A stretch of 64,000 nucleotides of DNA, from NCBI GenBank assembly GCA_020086605.1, contig JACBWW010000029.1, positions 3,709,411 to 3,773,410 on the forward strand, given 5' to 3'. Shown in pieces: positions 1-12,425 of the stretch (its first letter is position 1; every line of letters starts with the position of its first letter). This DNA comes from Lanius collurio (taxonomy: Eukaryota; Chordata; Aves; Passeriformes; Laniidae). The notes under the pieces were generated by a model. It had not been told where the DNA came from. It saw only the letters and a program-made list of their open reading frames with translations, and made no database searches. A program made the translations under genes and the position numbers.

Positions 1-1194
1 TTCCTTCTGTGGGTGAATGCCACCCTCCCATCAGCAGGAACGTTGTGCACTTCCTGCTCACAGTCAGGAAAAGAAAGAGGGGAGGACTGGTGAGGACTGA
101 GTTATGAGACAGGTAGAATAAATGATTTAAGGCTTTGCACAGAGAATCCTTTTCCCACAGCACCCTGTCATAGCTGCTGCAGGAACTTAGCAGAATGTTT
201 TGGCAATATGGGCAGGGGATGCAGAGGGCCCAGGGAACCCTGTGCCTTCTCAATGCTTGTGTTTTACAAAAGGATGTTCTGCAAAGATTAGAAAGTTGCC
301 TGTGTTTTGAATGTTGATATCTAAGGTATCAGGGGATTCAAACCCACCTCTGGTTTTGGTTTGGTGCTGTTTTTTTTTTTTGTAAATGCAATGTAATCTA
401 ATATATACCAACATGAATCTTGTAAAAATACCAGATTAACTATATTTGGCCAGCTCTAAAGCATTTACTCTCACTGGGGAATAGAGGAACAAAGCCACCT
501 CATTAGCATGTGTTAGAAAGAGTCAACATCCCTAGTCAGATATTTCATTTCTATACAAACAAAGTATGAAATGTCATTCCTTTGTTTCCCGAGTACGCTC
601 TGTGCTCAGGCCGGGTGAGATACATAAATCAGGAAAGAAGAGTTCACACTGGAGAAACTGGGAGTGCTAAAACACAAGGCCAGCTCCTCAGCTGACGTAA
701 ATCAGCTTCCACTGCTGTCAGTCCTGCTGCCAGGTTTCAACGCTCAGAACCGTCCCATTGCAACAAAAGACCTGTCAACACATCTCCCCTCCATTCTTGT
801 GGGCCATGAAAAACACCTTGGTCACAGTCAGCCCCCTTGCAGGAAGTGCATAAATCGTACCATTTTGATTTACAGATTATTTCTGAGCTGCCTTTTGTAA
901 TATCCTGGTGGGTTCAGTAAGGTATAGGGGCAGTGTGATAAATACAGAGCTCAATGAGTAATGTCTACCTTCCAGCCTTGATTCAGTCTTCTCCAGGGAT
1001 GGCTATGAAAGGAAATTGCTAGTTTTCCATGAAGAATGAGTTAATATATAACCATAATTTGTCATCTGGCAGATCCTTTTAGGGTCTGGACACAGGCAGG
1101 TTTAGGCAGAGGCGTAAGCAGGGGGGTTGTATTGGGGCTCCCTTGCATGGAGCAGAGCCCATGGCAGAGCTTTTGCTGTCCTTGATTTCCCCAG
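1..1194 (+). other. Intron of the ovoinhibitor gene (non-coding)
   Basis: No Kazal half-exon, signal exon or other coding signal is visible before the acceptor ttgatttccccag at 1182-1194. The stretch is therefore read as intron upstream of the first visible ovoinhibitor exon. It contains an uninterrupted T run near 370-381 and nothing else I can name. Confidence 0.6.
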
Positions 1195-2715
1195 CTGAAC
1201 TGCAGCCAGTACCCCAGGTCCACGCTGAAGGATGGCAGAGAGCTGATGGCCTGCACCATGATCTACGACCCCGTGTGTGGCACCGACGGTGTCACCTACG
1301 CCAGCGAGTGCACCCTGTGTGCCCACAACCTGTGAGTGCTCCTCTTCCTCCCTGGGGCATTCAGAGTTTGGCTCTGTAGGAGCCAAGTAATCTGCAAGGG
1401 CTCTCTCTGAAACCTTGTGCTGAAGGGGTTTTGTCTGTCTGCCCCTGGTTTCCTGCTTGCCTTGGTTGGTGTTTGACACGGGCGTTCAACCCCACAGAGG
1501 AGGTGCATCAGTTGGGCACAGGGTCTGGTCTCTAAGGGCATGTTTGTGTCAGTGCTGGGCAGGTGGTGCTGAGCTGGGTGATCTGGAAATCTCTGTGACT
1601 CCATGGGAGTGAGGTTTGTTCTTGCTCTGAGGCTGTAACAGGGAAGGTCATGGTTAATAACAATCTCTCCTTCCTCCAGGGAGCATCGGACCAACCTTGG
1701 CAAGAGAAAGAATGGACGCTGTGAAGAGGATATTACAAGAGTGAGTGGGAAAGGATGGGAATAAAGAGTGAAGTTCAGTGTCTGTTACACACTGTCTTCT
1801 GCTCCGGGCTACAAACTGGGAAATGGTGGTGTTCACACCTGAGGAGATCCCTTGGGAATTTCACACTGCTCATAAAACAGCCAATATGCATCCCACTGCT
1901 CTGTAATAAAGCAGGAAAAGACAGTGGCAGTGAGCAGAAACAGTACAAGGTCACATCTGCCATGAGGAGGACACTTGGAGTTGGTTATGATGATGTTACA
2001 GCCAGTTTCATTTCTCAGTGGTGTGTCTTTCCTTTCCTGAGGGGGTCACAGCTTGCTCTCTGCCTGAGAGATTCACATCTATTTCCTGTGTGCAGGCCCT
2101 TTGCAAGGACTTCAAAGAGGTCAGTCCTATTTGCACCATGGAATACATGCCCCACTGTGGCTCTGATGGCAAAACCTACAGCAACAGATGTTCTTTCTGC
2201 AATGCCTACCTGTACGTACCGGAGTGAAACCTTTCCTTTCATGATCAGTTCCTGTGCCTGCTGTGAATGCAGGGCTCTCTCATAATTCCTTTTTGTCTAA
2301 CTGCTTGTGGCACTTACTGGGCATTTCTAGTTTTTTTGCATTGTAAGGGAAAATGAGAAGGGCCTATTTCTGTGAACTGTATTTGTCCTCCTGTTTGTTA
2401 ACTTCAGAAGTATTTTATTGATTTTCACCAGCACTTAATCTGTTCCACAAGCTCACAAGGGCGTGTGGAAATTACATCAGCAAACCAACTGGATTGTACC
2501 AAATGAATGAAACTATTCATCTTTACTTAAATGAGGACAATGAAAGGGGATATTTGGGTTTTTGAGACTGTTCTTTATCTCCAGCAAACCTTAAGCCAAC
2601 ACTTGGGCCAGTGAAATGAGGAAAGGGGCGTCAGCCACGTCTAATTCTTCTCTCTTCTTTTCTCACCAGGGAAAGCAGGACTACTCTCAACATCATGAGC
2701 TTGGCTGAATGCTAA
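1195..2715 (+). CDS. OIH (SPINK5-like): Ovoinhibitor, 3' end (last two Kazal domains; 5' part outside window)
   Basis: Secreted multi-domain Kazal serine protease inhibitor of egg white and plasma. Four exons are visible: 1195-1331, 1680-1740, 2096-2211, 2670-2715, all with AG/GT borders (donors gtgagt, gtgagt, gtacgt) and an open joined frame. They encode two complete six-cysteine Kazal domains. The penultimate contains [20 protein letters not shown] and ends [10 protein letters not shown]; the last contains [13 protein letters not shown] and ends SLAEC-stop on its sixth cysteine. From memory of chicken ovoinhibitor (seven domains), both agree very closely with domains 6 and 7. The predicted P1 residue (second after Cys2) is Met in both, which suggests chymotrypsin- or elastase-like targets. 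The internal intron is phase 2 and the inter-domain intron phase 0, as in the other genes here. Earlier domains and the signal peptide must lie left of base 1. Identity is well supported; the missing 5' part is inferred. Confidence 0.93.
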
Positions 2716-2837
2716 GTCTGTGCTGGACTCCAGCCCAGGAAGACAAACTCCCTTCCATGTGACTTCCCATGGGCTGACCTTCCCCAGTAACATCCCTTCA
2801 GTCTGCCTTGTTTCCTTAGCTCCTGAAACATTTGTTC

Positions 2838-2843
2838 AATAAA
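2838..2843 (+). terminator. Polyadenylation signal AATAAA of the ovoinhibitor gene
   Basis: AATAAA lies 123 bases after the TAA stop, giving a short 3' UTR of roughly 140 bases. The other Kazal genes here have AATAAA at a similar distance (94-121 bases after the stop). Confidence 0.85.
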
Positions 2844-2865
2844 CTGACTTGGCAACATTTCTCTG

Positions 2866-4756
2866 TCCCAATGCCCCATCTCTTCCCTTTGCCCCATCTC
2901 CTCCCTATCATGGTACTTCAAAGGGTGGATGCCTGTTTTTCTATTGATGTTCTCCTCTACCAAATAATGTGCATAAGATTTTCCTGCCACATGTCAGTGC
3001 CATCCCTGTGCTGATGAGGGCCTGGGCTCCCCTTGGAGCTCTCAGTTCCTTTTCTTAATCCTCAGTCTTCTTATCAGTGTTAATCTTATCAAACCATAAT
3101 GTCTCCGTGTGGCCTGATCACAGAGTCCCTCTTTACAGTCAGTGCAAGGAGACATTTACCTCCAGAGAATGGCCCACTCCTCTATGGGGAAGTGCCAAGG
3201 ATGTAGGTGGTGATTTGCTCTCAAGGGGAGCCCTTTTTTGCTTGGGCTAGAAAGGGAAATTGGCTGCCTGGGCAAGAGGTGCCCTGTCCTGATTCCCACT
3301 GTCTGTGGCAGAGACAGCAGCTGCTGTCAGGAAAGGGGATCCCAGCCTGCCTTCACTGAATTTGTCCACAATGTCAAGTACTGTTTTATGATGTAATCTA
3401 CAGGAGGGGAACCTTGAGCTCCATTCAGGGTCACAGACAGCAGAAGTGTCCACTCATGAAATATCTTAATTTATTAATGCAACAGGTTATCTCCAGGACT
3501 GGTGGGCAGTGATTCCCCCTGAGGTGGGGGCAGCCCTGGTGCATCACTGAGCTGCTTTCTAAAGTCATTCAGGAAAGTAAAAGATGCAGAGGTTCACTTG
3601 TGACCAGTTTTAACCAAATATGTAACAAGTCATAGGAAAACAATTCTGCCTGATAGTCATTTTACCTACTTTTTTGAGGCCAAATACTCAGGACCTGGTG
3701 ATGAAATTATTATCATTTTGGTGATCTGTATGGATGGCAGGGAGGCAGGGGGACCTCAGGGCTGCTCTTCATCTGTTGGCTGTACCACTGCCACTACCTC
3801 CACACGAGGTCACCAAAGCTATTGCAAGTCTAATATTTCAGGGATTCTTCTGGACTACAGTTAGTGCCTCCCTGATTCAATGTCCCATTGTAGTTCACCA
3901 GAGAATAACACAATTATTTGGATCAGTTTGGAAAGTCACTCTTTGAATTGTCAGGCTAGAAGAATAGGCTGAAGGCAAATGTTCCTGACTTGGAGATATT
4001 GGGGGTATTGTACCAGGGAATGAGGCCACAGTACCTCTGTGCCATTAGGGTCCATTTTCAAGATGATTTGTAACTAACAATGGCTTATTGTGCTTTTCTT
4101 GGGTCTGTGTCCTAAAGTAAACGTCCTTTTGGTTTATATAACCTTTTTGCCACTTTCTACTCAGGTGTTTTTGCAGAACATGCTGTTTTACTCTTGTTTA
4201 AATGTTACTTGGTTATCCTCAGGGATAAGACCTGAATAATTTTTTTTTTCTTGTGGACTTTGGCAGCCTTTCACTTGGGCTGTGCTCTGACCACTGGCTT
4301 TTGCAAGCCTTTGCAGTAAAGCTGTCAAGAGCCAACTCAATGGCATTATCTTGGCACAGCCAAAGCCTCCTGTGTGGAGCTCATTGTCTGATGACACCAA
4401 AGGCAAACAAGAATTCAAGGAGGCACGAAGTTGAGATTAGGTCAGAGCCATCCAGGGAAGCAGCCAAAGGGGTTAGAGGACAGAGGTTTCTGTGCAGCAC
4501 TCACCAGTAGGTTTCATGTAGAAGTACAAAATGGAGTAAATCACTAAAACTGGGCCAGGAAATGGGAAAAGCCTGACATTGGAGTTTAAATATCCCCCAG
4601 GCTCAGGGGGTGTTTTATGAAGCAATCTAACTATAAAAATAGGGCAGTCTTCTCAGGGACAGTGTGGTTTTCTGTGCCTTGGAGTTGTTTTTCAGCTGTT
4701 CCATGGTTACTCACTGAGTGTGTGCTACTTAGATGATTTCTTTCTGCTTTGTGTTG
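2866..4756. other. Intergenic, nothing recognised
   Basis: Downstream flank of the ovoinhibitor gene. Open frames are short and show no family motif or splice-framed exon. Confidence 0.5.
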
Positions 4757-5008
4757 GAAATGGCCTCAAGTTGCATCAGGGGAGCTTTAGATCAGATATT
4801 AGGAAAAATTTATTCATGGAAATTGTTGTCAAGCACTGGTGGAGGCTGCTCAGGGAAGTGGTTGAGTCACTGACCCTAGAGGGATTTAAAAGATGTGTAG
4901 ATGTGGTGCTTCAGGACATGGTTTAGTGGTGGCCTTGGCAGTGGTAATGTTTGGATTTGATGATCTTAAAGGTCTTTTCCAACCTAAACAATTCTGTGAT
5001 GAGGAGGC
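4757..5008 (+). mobile_element. CR1 non-LTR retroposon, 3' end, + orientation
   Basis: The sequence follows the CR1 3' region as I remember it: a degenerate 'aggctgctcagggaagtgg' block, then 'gacatggtttagtggtgg', 'gatcttaaaggtcttttcc', and an ending like the CR1 terminal octamer (attctgtgatga). Only a 5'-truncated fragment is present and its reading frame is decayed. Exact ends need alignment to the CR1 consensus. Confidence 0.85.
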
Positions 5009-5221
5009 AATGATCAGGGAAAGACAAGCACATTCAAGAGGGAACACTGAATTTTTGTGGCTTTGGAGAGAGGTGGAACAATCCCAGGTTTCAAGTGCCA
5101 CAAAGAGACTTGAAAGGTGGTTTCAAGCACAGTGGGCTGAGCTGGGTGCCTGCTTGGGCATAGACAGAGGAATGGCTGGAGAGATGGGTGGATAGAGGTT
5201 TCGGTGGTGGGAAACAGCAAG

Positions 5222-5340
5222 AGATCACAGAATAGTTAAAGTTGGAAGGGACCACTGGAGGTCATCCAGTCCAACCTCCCCCATCAAGAAGAGTCCCCAA
5301 TCGCCTTACGAGTTCAGTGCTGGCCAAACTGCAGATACCC
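5222..5340 (-). mobile_element. CR1 fragment, - orientation
   Basis: 'atcacagaatagttaaag', followed by 'ttggaagggacc' and 'catccagtccaacctcccc', is the reverse complement of a CR1 3' terminus. The 3' end is therefore on the left and the copy points opposite to the CR1 about 210 bases upstream. The right boundary is approximate. Confidence 0.8.
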
Positions 5341-6980
5341 TCAGTAGCCATTTCTGTGTAGGTGGCAGATGCTTTGATGCTGCTCAGCCTGCCGCTCCAC
5401 CCCTGCTCAGGTGTGTGATGCTGCAGAGCCCTGGTGCTCTCTTACCTTGAGCTGCCAGAGCAGCTTCAGAATCATCAGGATTGCCTCAAAAACCATTCCA
5501 CAGTCATGCTATGAAAGCTTGGTTCTTAACCTGGAAAGAGGCACTGAAAGGATCAGATGCAAGCATGGGCTTAGTCCTGCTTCAGTGGACTCACATTTCT
5601 GCACTCTTGCCACGAACAGAAGAGGCCTCATATCCTCAGTCAAGGATGCAGCCAAGGGAGAAATGACTTTGCAGTGCCTGCTGTGGCTGCAACATGAGGC
5701 ACCTCAAATGTAGTGCTGAGCTGCAGCTGGTGCCACTCCAGATGTTGCCTCGCAGCCCTCGGCTCCAAGGAGCGGGGCCGGAGCTGCCAGGGCTGGACCA
5801 ACTTTGACGTGTTCCACACTGATGACGATCCAGCCTCAGGATCTGTGACCTGTTAATGTACCAGAACATGTCACAAAGGTAGTGTTTTAAAAATACAAAT
5901 GTCGTCTCTCTTTCCTTGTTTGTCGGACTTATCTTTATAGCGTTATCAATGTTTTCTGAGTCTACAGTCATTTTTCTTACAACACAAAGAGGGGGAAGAA
6001 TGAGGCGAATCATTTAAATTTTGATTGATAAGTGGAATGTAGAAAACAATACTTACTCTTTTCATATTGAGCTGGGAATTTTTTTTCACCTTTTATCAGA
6101 TCTCAACCATCTGCAACATGAAAAAAAAACCCCACAACTTTTCCTTGAGCGTGGCTGTACCTAAACTTCATTCAAACACTTTATCAAAAAAATCTGTGCC
6201 TTTCAAAATAATGTCTGCTGATAATTTTCCTTGGTTTAGCTATTTTTTCATATACTGCATTTGTTAGTGAGGCATGTGGATGGGCTCAGACACTCTGTCA
6301 CTCTCTTGAGGGATGCTGGAGAGTGACAAGGCTCATCCCACTGATTTTTAAATATTCATTTCAGAAGAATATTTAAATGATTTTTAAAGCATTTTTATAA
6401 CCATATGTTCCTCAAAAAAAAAAAAAATCCAGAAATAATTATTCAAACTCATTGTATCAGTTGCACCATTCTATTTAACTGACAGTTGGCAAAGAAAATA
6501 GTTTGGGAAGTTTAAAAATTTACTTGGTCCTCTGTGTTTAAAGAAATATATAGCCCTGGTATGCACCCATTTCATCCATCAATATGTTCACACTCAGACA
6601 TCTTCATTCTCTTGTTGTAATTTAATGTTTGATACAGTTTTATTTGATTCTTTGCCATGCCCTGGGCTCTGGTTGCGTGCTCTCTGCGGATCAATGAGTA
6701 GAGAGGCAAAAAGCAGAAAGCAGCAGTGGAAGGAGCCTGTCTCCAGCTGGCAGACATCCACACAGCCCAGGAGGGGTTTCCAGACTTTCACCAGCTGAGG
6801 TGAGGCCCCATGATTTGAAGCATAACGTGAAACTGCAAAGAATGAGTGTTCATACAGAGTGCTGCTTCCTGCCTGTTTTTCATGCGTAGAAGTAAAACAT
6901 TAATTTTGTTGAAGCCCCCTGAAGGACGAGGAATGTTTGGATGTATTGCTTTGAGCTCTTTCTTCCTGTTCCCCTTCAAG
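5341..6980. other. Intergenic, nothing recognised
   Basis: AT-rich with several A runs (near 6120, 6415). No gene signal or named repeat could be supported. Confidence 0.45.
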
Positions 6981-7114
6981 CTGGGCTGCAGCCTGTGCCC
7001 CAGGGCCATTGCTGAGGATGGCCAGTCAGGGCCCCCTGACCAAGTGCTGGAGCAGATCTGTGGCACAGATGGTTCCACTTACACCAGTGAATGTGGGATC
7101 TGTGCCTATAAAGT
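6981..7114 (+). pseudogene. Decayed Kazal first-half exon (ovoinhibitor-like)
   Basis: An acceptor (ttcctgttccccttcaag) leads into 44 open codons plus two bases, the same length class and phase as real Kazal first-half exons. The protein reads LGCSLCPRAIAEDG, then QICGTDGSTYTSECGICAYK. It keeps Cys1, Cys3, Cys4, Cys5 and the GTDG-TY core and resembles the 'NECGIC' domains of ovoinhibitor. It looks dead for three reasons. The second cysteine, which anchors the reactive-site loop, is missing and an extra cysteine sits near Cys1. The expected donor (gtgagt in homologues) is gtcatt. No second-half exon carrying Cys6 was found in the following kilobase. It sits alone, 4 kb past the ovoinhibitor poly(A) signal, and is most simply a remnant of a duplicated Kazal gene or domain. 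Confidence 0.75.
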
Positions 7115-7145
7115 GTCATTCCGATGGAAAGAACATGCTTTCTGA

Positions 7146-10100
7146 GTGACAGTTCCCTAGCCCCTGGCCTCTCCCTGTGCTTTTCCAATTTATCCTCCTT
7201 TTCTCCCTCTCCACTTGCTGTTTGTGCTTGCGGGTAAATCATGAAGATTTAGCAGAGAAGAGAAAATAGCTGAAGAAAGTATCCGGAGTGGAAATTCAAA
7301 TGATGCAGCACATTCAGATGGCAGAGGTTTGTTGACTGATAGGTTTATAATAGTCAGAGACAGTAAAACCACTTCATTGTTGGTGGTTAACTCAGATGAA
7401 CTCTCCTTGACTCGCATCACTTGGGATTTTTATGTACATTCCCAGCACTTGTGTCCCCTTGGGAAAATGGTCGCACTGAGTCTCTAACGGCAGACTTTCC
7501 CTTGCTCAGAGAATGTGGGGCACTCAGGGCCTTGGGAACAGCAGCCATCCCAGTGACTAAGAAGGAAGGCAAATGAAGAAGCAGCCTGAACTCCCATTGC
7601 TGTCTGTGGCAGCATCCCAAACAGTGCCAGCCGGATGCTGAGCAGGCAGTGCACGATTGGATGTAAGTGATGCATATACCTTCTGTTGATATTTTATTTG
7701 GCAGTGATTTAACACAAGCTTTCTAATATTGCTGTTCTCCACAGGCTGCATTCCAAAGTAGGAAGAGAAGGATGGCAAAATGATGCAAAATATGAGACAA
7801 GTAGCAAAAATATTTCTTTGCTGTGGAAGCATTCACAAGCAACCTCCACTGACAGCAGCAGGAAAGTGCAGAATAATCCATTTCAAGACCAGAAAAGGAG
7901 GCACACAAAGCCTTTGCAGAGATCAGTGCATTCAACTCTCCTGAGATAAGAATGTTTTGTCAGATTGCAAATGTGGCTGTGCCCAAACCAGGGGATGTAG
8001 GCACCCTGTGATCACGTATAATATAGCACTTGTCATGCATGTATAACATATTAAGTAAATAACTGGGTTACTTTGCTACTGCAGTAGTTCAAAGATGGTA
8101 GAATTCCTGCTGCCTACCTCACTTTTACTGTAAAACGGTAAAATCCTGTAATTTGGCATCATGTTCCTTTCTGTCAGCACCAACTGTGCTTCACCCATGC
8201 CCAGATGCAAAGAATCAGCCAGTGGTCTCATTAAAGCTCAGCTCTGCAGAATAAATGAAATTGTTGCCCTTTCTTTTGATGTTAATAATGAAGATGTGTT
8301 CAGTGGTTATGATGCTAATAGTCTTTCAGCTGTAGAAATTCTTTCCATCCAGTCCATCCTCTCCCAGCCAAGTGTTCAAGCTATAGCACCATGATATATC
8401 CTACCTCTCACCCTCTCCTCCCTGCTGTTCCCACCAGGAAGAGCAGGGAATTTTCATTCTTAGCCTATTGCACCTCTCCCTTGTTGCTGTTTTATTTTCA
8501 AAATCATTCCTAAAAACCCAACTCTCATTCATCCCATGTCCCAGGGGTTCCTGGTTTTATTCCCATACAGGAAAGCACACACCTTGTCTTTTCCAAACAT
8601 TGTTCTTCCTGTGCACTTTTGCTGGTTTGTTCATTGATAAGGTGAGGCTGGGAGTGTGTTTTTGTTTGGTGCTCTGCTTGCTTCTGTTCTGCATCACCTC
8701 GTGCTGTGGTGTCACATGGAATAAAGGGTTTGCACAGGGATGTGATACCCTGATCTTCTTTGGGGCAGAGTGATGCCTGCAGGTTACAATGGCACTCCTG
8801 CTTGCTTCCTCCAATATGGGATTTGTGCAGGGGCACATACTCCTCAAATGTTTATCTAACTTAAACTCCCCTTTACAACAATTCCTCTGCTACATGTCAC
8901 TGCCTGTGTATAAACTCCTTCACCCCTGGTTCCCCCAAGCTGGCAGAGCCTCTGCTCACCCTGTCCTTAGCTTGCATGAAGTGAATCCCAGATCCATACC
9001 CAAAGGGTTGTGGAGTTACAGACTCATGGATGATTGCAGAGCTGGTGCTAGTCCAAAAGCCCTGAGTCCAAGGCTTTGGCCATTTACCCAAGGAACATTT
9101 TCCTTGGTTACCTACTGTTCCACGTGGAGCTTAGAAAAGTCCACTCCTTCTGGGCTCTGATCAAGAGCATGTAAGGAAACTAACTAATTTACAGCCAGAC
9201 CTGCCCAAATCCCCAAATTGTGTGTTACTTACCAAGAGGAAGGAGATGTAAACATTGAAGGTTAATCACCCTCTTGTCAAGAACACTTTGTGATCTATAG
9301 ACATATCTGTCAATCATACAAAACAGAACTGAGGGGAGTGAGCACTGGAGGCATGTCCCTATGATAAATTAATGAGACTTGGCAGCTCTCTGTGAAGAGA
9401 TGATCCCTGTGCTTCATGTGAGACAATAACCTGGCTCCCCAGCCAGCCTGGCCACAGATTTTGTGCTGCAGTCTCATCCGGGATGGTTATCCTTCTGTAA
9501 ACAAACTGCAATGCAGCTGTCCAGGGATCAAACCATCCTCCTTGAGGCCTTCCCTTTCCTCTGTGCTGCTCAACATGCAGCAAGTGCTCATCCCAACCAC
9601 ACCAGATCACTTTTCCCAGCCCTGCCTGTCAGTCAGTTAAAATATCTTACTTCTGCCTCCCTCGGCAGTGACACTCCTCGGTGGGTCACGGAGCTGCCCG
9701 AAATCTGAGGGACACAGCCACAGTGCCCCTGCTGTGTGCTATTCTGGTGATGTGAGTGCTGCTACATGACTGGTAGTTTGAGAATATGTTCAACTATTCC
9801 CCTGGTTTATATAACCTCAAAGCAATTTGCTTTCATAGCTGAACATGCTTATTCGTTCTATTTTAACTGTGCATTGAGCTATAAATAATGTCTCATTGCA
9901 GATAAAAATCTATTGAATTTTATCTTTTTTTCTCCACCTTGGGAAGATTTTTCTCCTGAGCCCAGCTCCTGAAGGAGACTTTCCCAGCCCTAGCAGTGAA
10001 GTTGTCTGACTTTGTCCTGCCAGGCAGCCATGAATGGTGTCAATCCTGGGTCAGCTGCCACTTCCCTGCAGCCACCTCCTTGTCGTTCCTGCTTGGGCTG

Positions 10101-11149
10101 TGGCAAAGATGAGACGAGTGCTCAGTGATGCAGAGCTGAGATCACTGAAGTGTTAGGGAAACTGATTAAACCAATGATTTCCTGTTCCTCTGATCAGCTA
10201 CAGGTTAATACCTCTGTGTTACCTCCAGCTCACCTTCTCTACAGTACATTCACTTCAAAGAGCAATAACCTGGGTCAATGTCCAGCCAAATTGTGTTGTT
10301 TGCTGCCTCCTTTTTCTGATGTTCATTGTAGCATTTTCCTGCTGCCTTGTGAGTAACTCCTGCCTTCTGCAGTGGAGCTGTGACCTGCTGTCCTTATCAT
10401 CCAGAAACTTCTCAGAGCTGGAGCACAGCACGAGCTGGGGAGGTAAGGGATGGAGGGGTGTCCACAGAGCTGCTGCTGCTGCTGCTGCCACCCACGTCTG
10501 GTCCAGGCTGCAGCACAGCTGGGAAGTAGATGATGTTTTGGCAGCTGATTTTCTGTGGTGCAGATAACTTTTCTGGAGATTCCAATGCTGATGGTCCTCT
10601 AGGGAAGAGTTGAGGTGGCAAAGTGCTGGGCTCCTGCAGAAGTAAGGAGACTTTCATATCATTGAGAGCTAATAATGTCCTACAATTTATCATGTGGTTT
10701 TGTTTTAACAAAGATTACAATCCATTCTTCCTGTTGTACATGTTATTGGTCACCCCTTGTGAAAACATTCTGGGAGCTCTTTGTAGAGCTTACCTGTGAC
10801 CCTTTAGTAAAGGCCATAGGAAAATTCTGAGGAGACTCTCCTGGGCCATAGAGAAATATTATGTTTTTTTTATTAATATCAACGATTTATGGGAGAGAGA
10901 ATCATATAAGTACAATATAAGTAAAATAACTCAGGTTGCAAGAGCTCTCCAGAGGTCTCTGGCTCAAACCTTGCTCAAAATAACGCCAAGGCGGGTCAGG
11001 GTGCCCAAGGCCTTTCTTTCTCAACTGGGTTTTCAATAGCACTGAGGAAGGACATGCATTGCCTCTCTGCTTTCTCTGCTTGATCATCATCAGGGCAAGG
11101 AACAACTCCTCACATTCATACAGAATTTAATCCTTTTGCCATACAGCTT
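7146..11149. other. Intergenic, no gene recognised; short CTG/GCT repeat at 10,469-10,489
   Basis: I see no splice-framed coding exon here. The only clear sequence feature is a run of about six GCT units. Open frames of up to about 120 codons on both strands lack family motifs. Confidence 0.45.
10469..10489 (+). repeat. (GCT)n trinucleotide microsatellite
   Basis: Six uninterrupted GCT units and a partial seventh in non-coding sequence. Confidence 0.9.
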
Positions 11150-11350
11150 AGAGAAGGCTCTGGCTCTCCCTTATCTGTAACCCTATCAGGGAGCTGCAGA
11201 TAGCAGTGTGATCCCAGCAGCCATCTATTCTCCAGGGTGAAGAAGCCCAGCTCCTCCAGGCATCCTGGAATGCCCTGTGCCCCTGTCCCTGGGCAGCCTG
11301 CCTGCCTCTGCTGGAGTCCCTCCCATGTGTCAACATCTGCCCTTGTGGTG
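11150..11350 (-). mobile_element. CR1 internal fragment, - orientation, decayed
   Basis: 'attctccagggtgaagaagc' then 'ccagctcctccagg', followed by 'ctgctggagtccctccc' and 'gcccttgtggtgaggcc', matches in order the reverse complement of the CR1 segment upstream of its 3' end. It is diverged and has no terminal octamers. Confidence 0.65.
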
Positions 11351-12125
11351 AGGCCAACACATTTAATTCATTGCATAAGTAATGTGAAACCATGTTAGCC
11401 TTCACCTGCAGGGTACAAAGTTCTGCACATGGTCTTATTAGTTCAGGAAAACAGTGGCATTACCTGGATCAAGTTCTATTTGATAAGTTCATAAACACAT
11501 GGATACATTTTGATAGCGAGATATTTTAATCATATCAGTGACTTTGTTTGCTTTATTGCTCAGTTCAAATGAGGCCTTCAGGCACTGAGTAGGAGGCTGA
11601 GCTTCCATTTGTGCTGCATTGGTTTCTCCAGGCACGTGGCTCAGTGCAAACAGTTGTTGGCCACACTGTGGCCAAAAGAAAGCCAGAGATGAAAACTGCA
11701 GCCTGAATTGTGTCTAGCAGGCATTTTGGAGTGATTAGAGTCATTTTCATGAAAAAGCTAAAACTAATCATTATTTCCTATTTTAACAGCAGTTATTTGT
11801 TAATTAAATAATGTGACAAACCCCAGGAGTGTTTAGAAAAGTGTATAAAATGATTTGCCATTCATTTATCAATATGTTATTTATGCTGAGAAGTAGCATA
11901 TCCACTAAGAAAACTTTCCAGCCTCGGTTTTGGTTCTTCCAGAGAATATGAAATTGATACTGAGAAAAACCAGTAATGGGAAATGCAAAACAAGAAATTA
12001 TGTAAGTCAGAGAGGATGTTGTATAATGGCCAAACCCTGCCCTGGTGTCAGCACACAGACCTTACGGTGCTCAGGACTGTAACAGGCAGCACCCTGAGAT
12101 GTGGCACTGCCTTTTCTTACCTGCA
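11351..12125. other. Intergenic, nothing recognised
   Basis: AT-rich stretch between two CR1 fragments, with no coding or repeat signal that I can support. Confidence 0.4.
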
Positions 12126-12425
12126 GATTACAAAATCATAGAATTTTTTGAGTTGGAAGAGACCATTTTGGTCCAATCCCTCTGCCATAGGACATCTTCC
12201 ACTATGGCTCTAAACACTGTCCAGCTGGGCCTCGGACACTTGCAGGGATGGAGCAGCCACAGCTTCTCTGGGAAACTTGTGCCAGGACCTCACACTAAAA
12301 GATTTCTCCCTAACATTTAACCTAAACCTACCCTCCTTCTGCTTAAGGCCTTTCCATTCCCCCTTGTCCTTTCACTCCATGCTCTTGTCCAAAGCCCATC
12401 CCTCTTGCAGGACGTCTGCCCTGCT
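12126..12425 (-). mobile_element. CR1 3' end, - orientation
   Basis: It begins with 'aaaatcatagaattttttga' and 'gttggaagagacc' (reverse complement of the CR1 terminus) and continues through 'ggatggagcagccacagc', 'ttctctgggaaacttgtgcc' and 'ctccctaacatttaacct', all typical CR1 segments in the same order. Any coding frame is broken. Confidence 0.85.

Noticed and set aside
1102..1703. Overlapping - strand open frames opposite the ovoinhibitor exons
   Set aside because: They are antisense shadows of GC-rich exons, with no family motif and no splice support.
1755..2285. Long + strand open frame (176 codons) spanning an ovoinhibitor exon
   Set aside because: It runs through an intron and reads the real exon 2096-2211 in another frame; the splice borders and the Kazal cysteines define the true coding frame.
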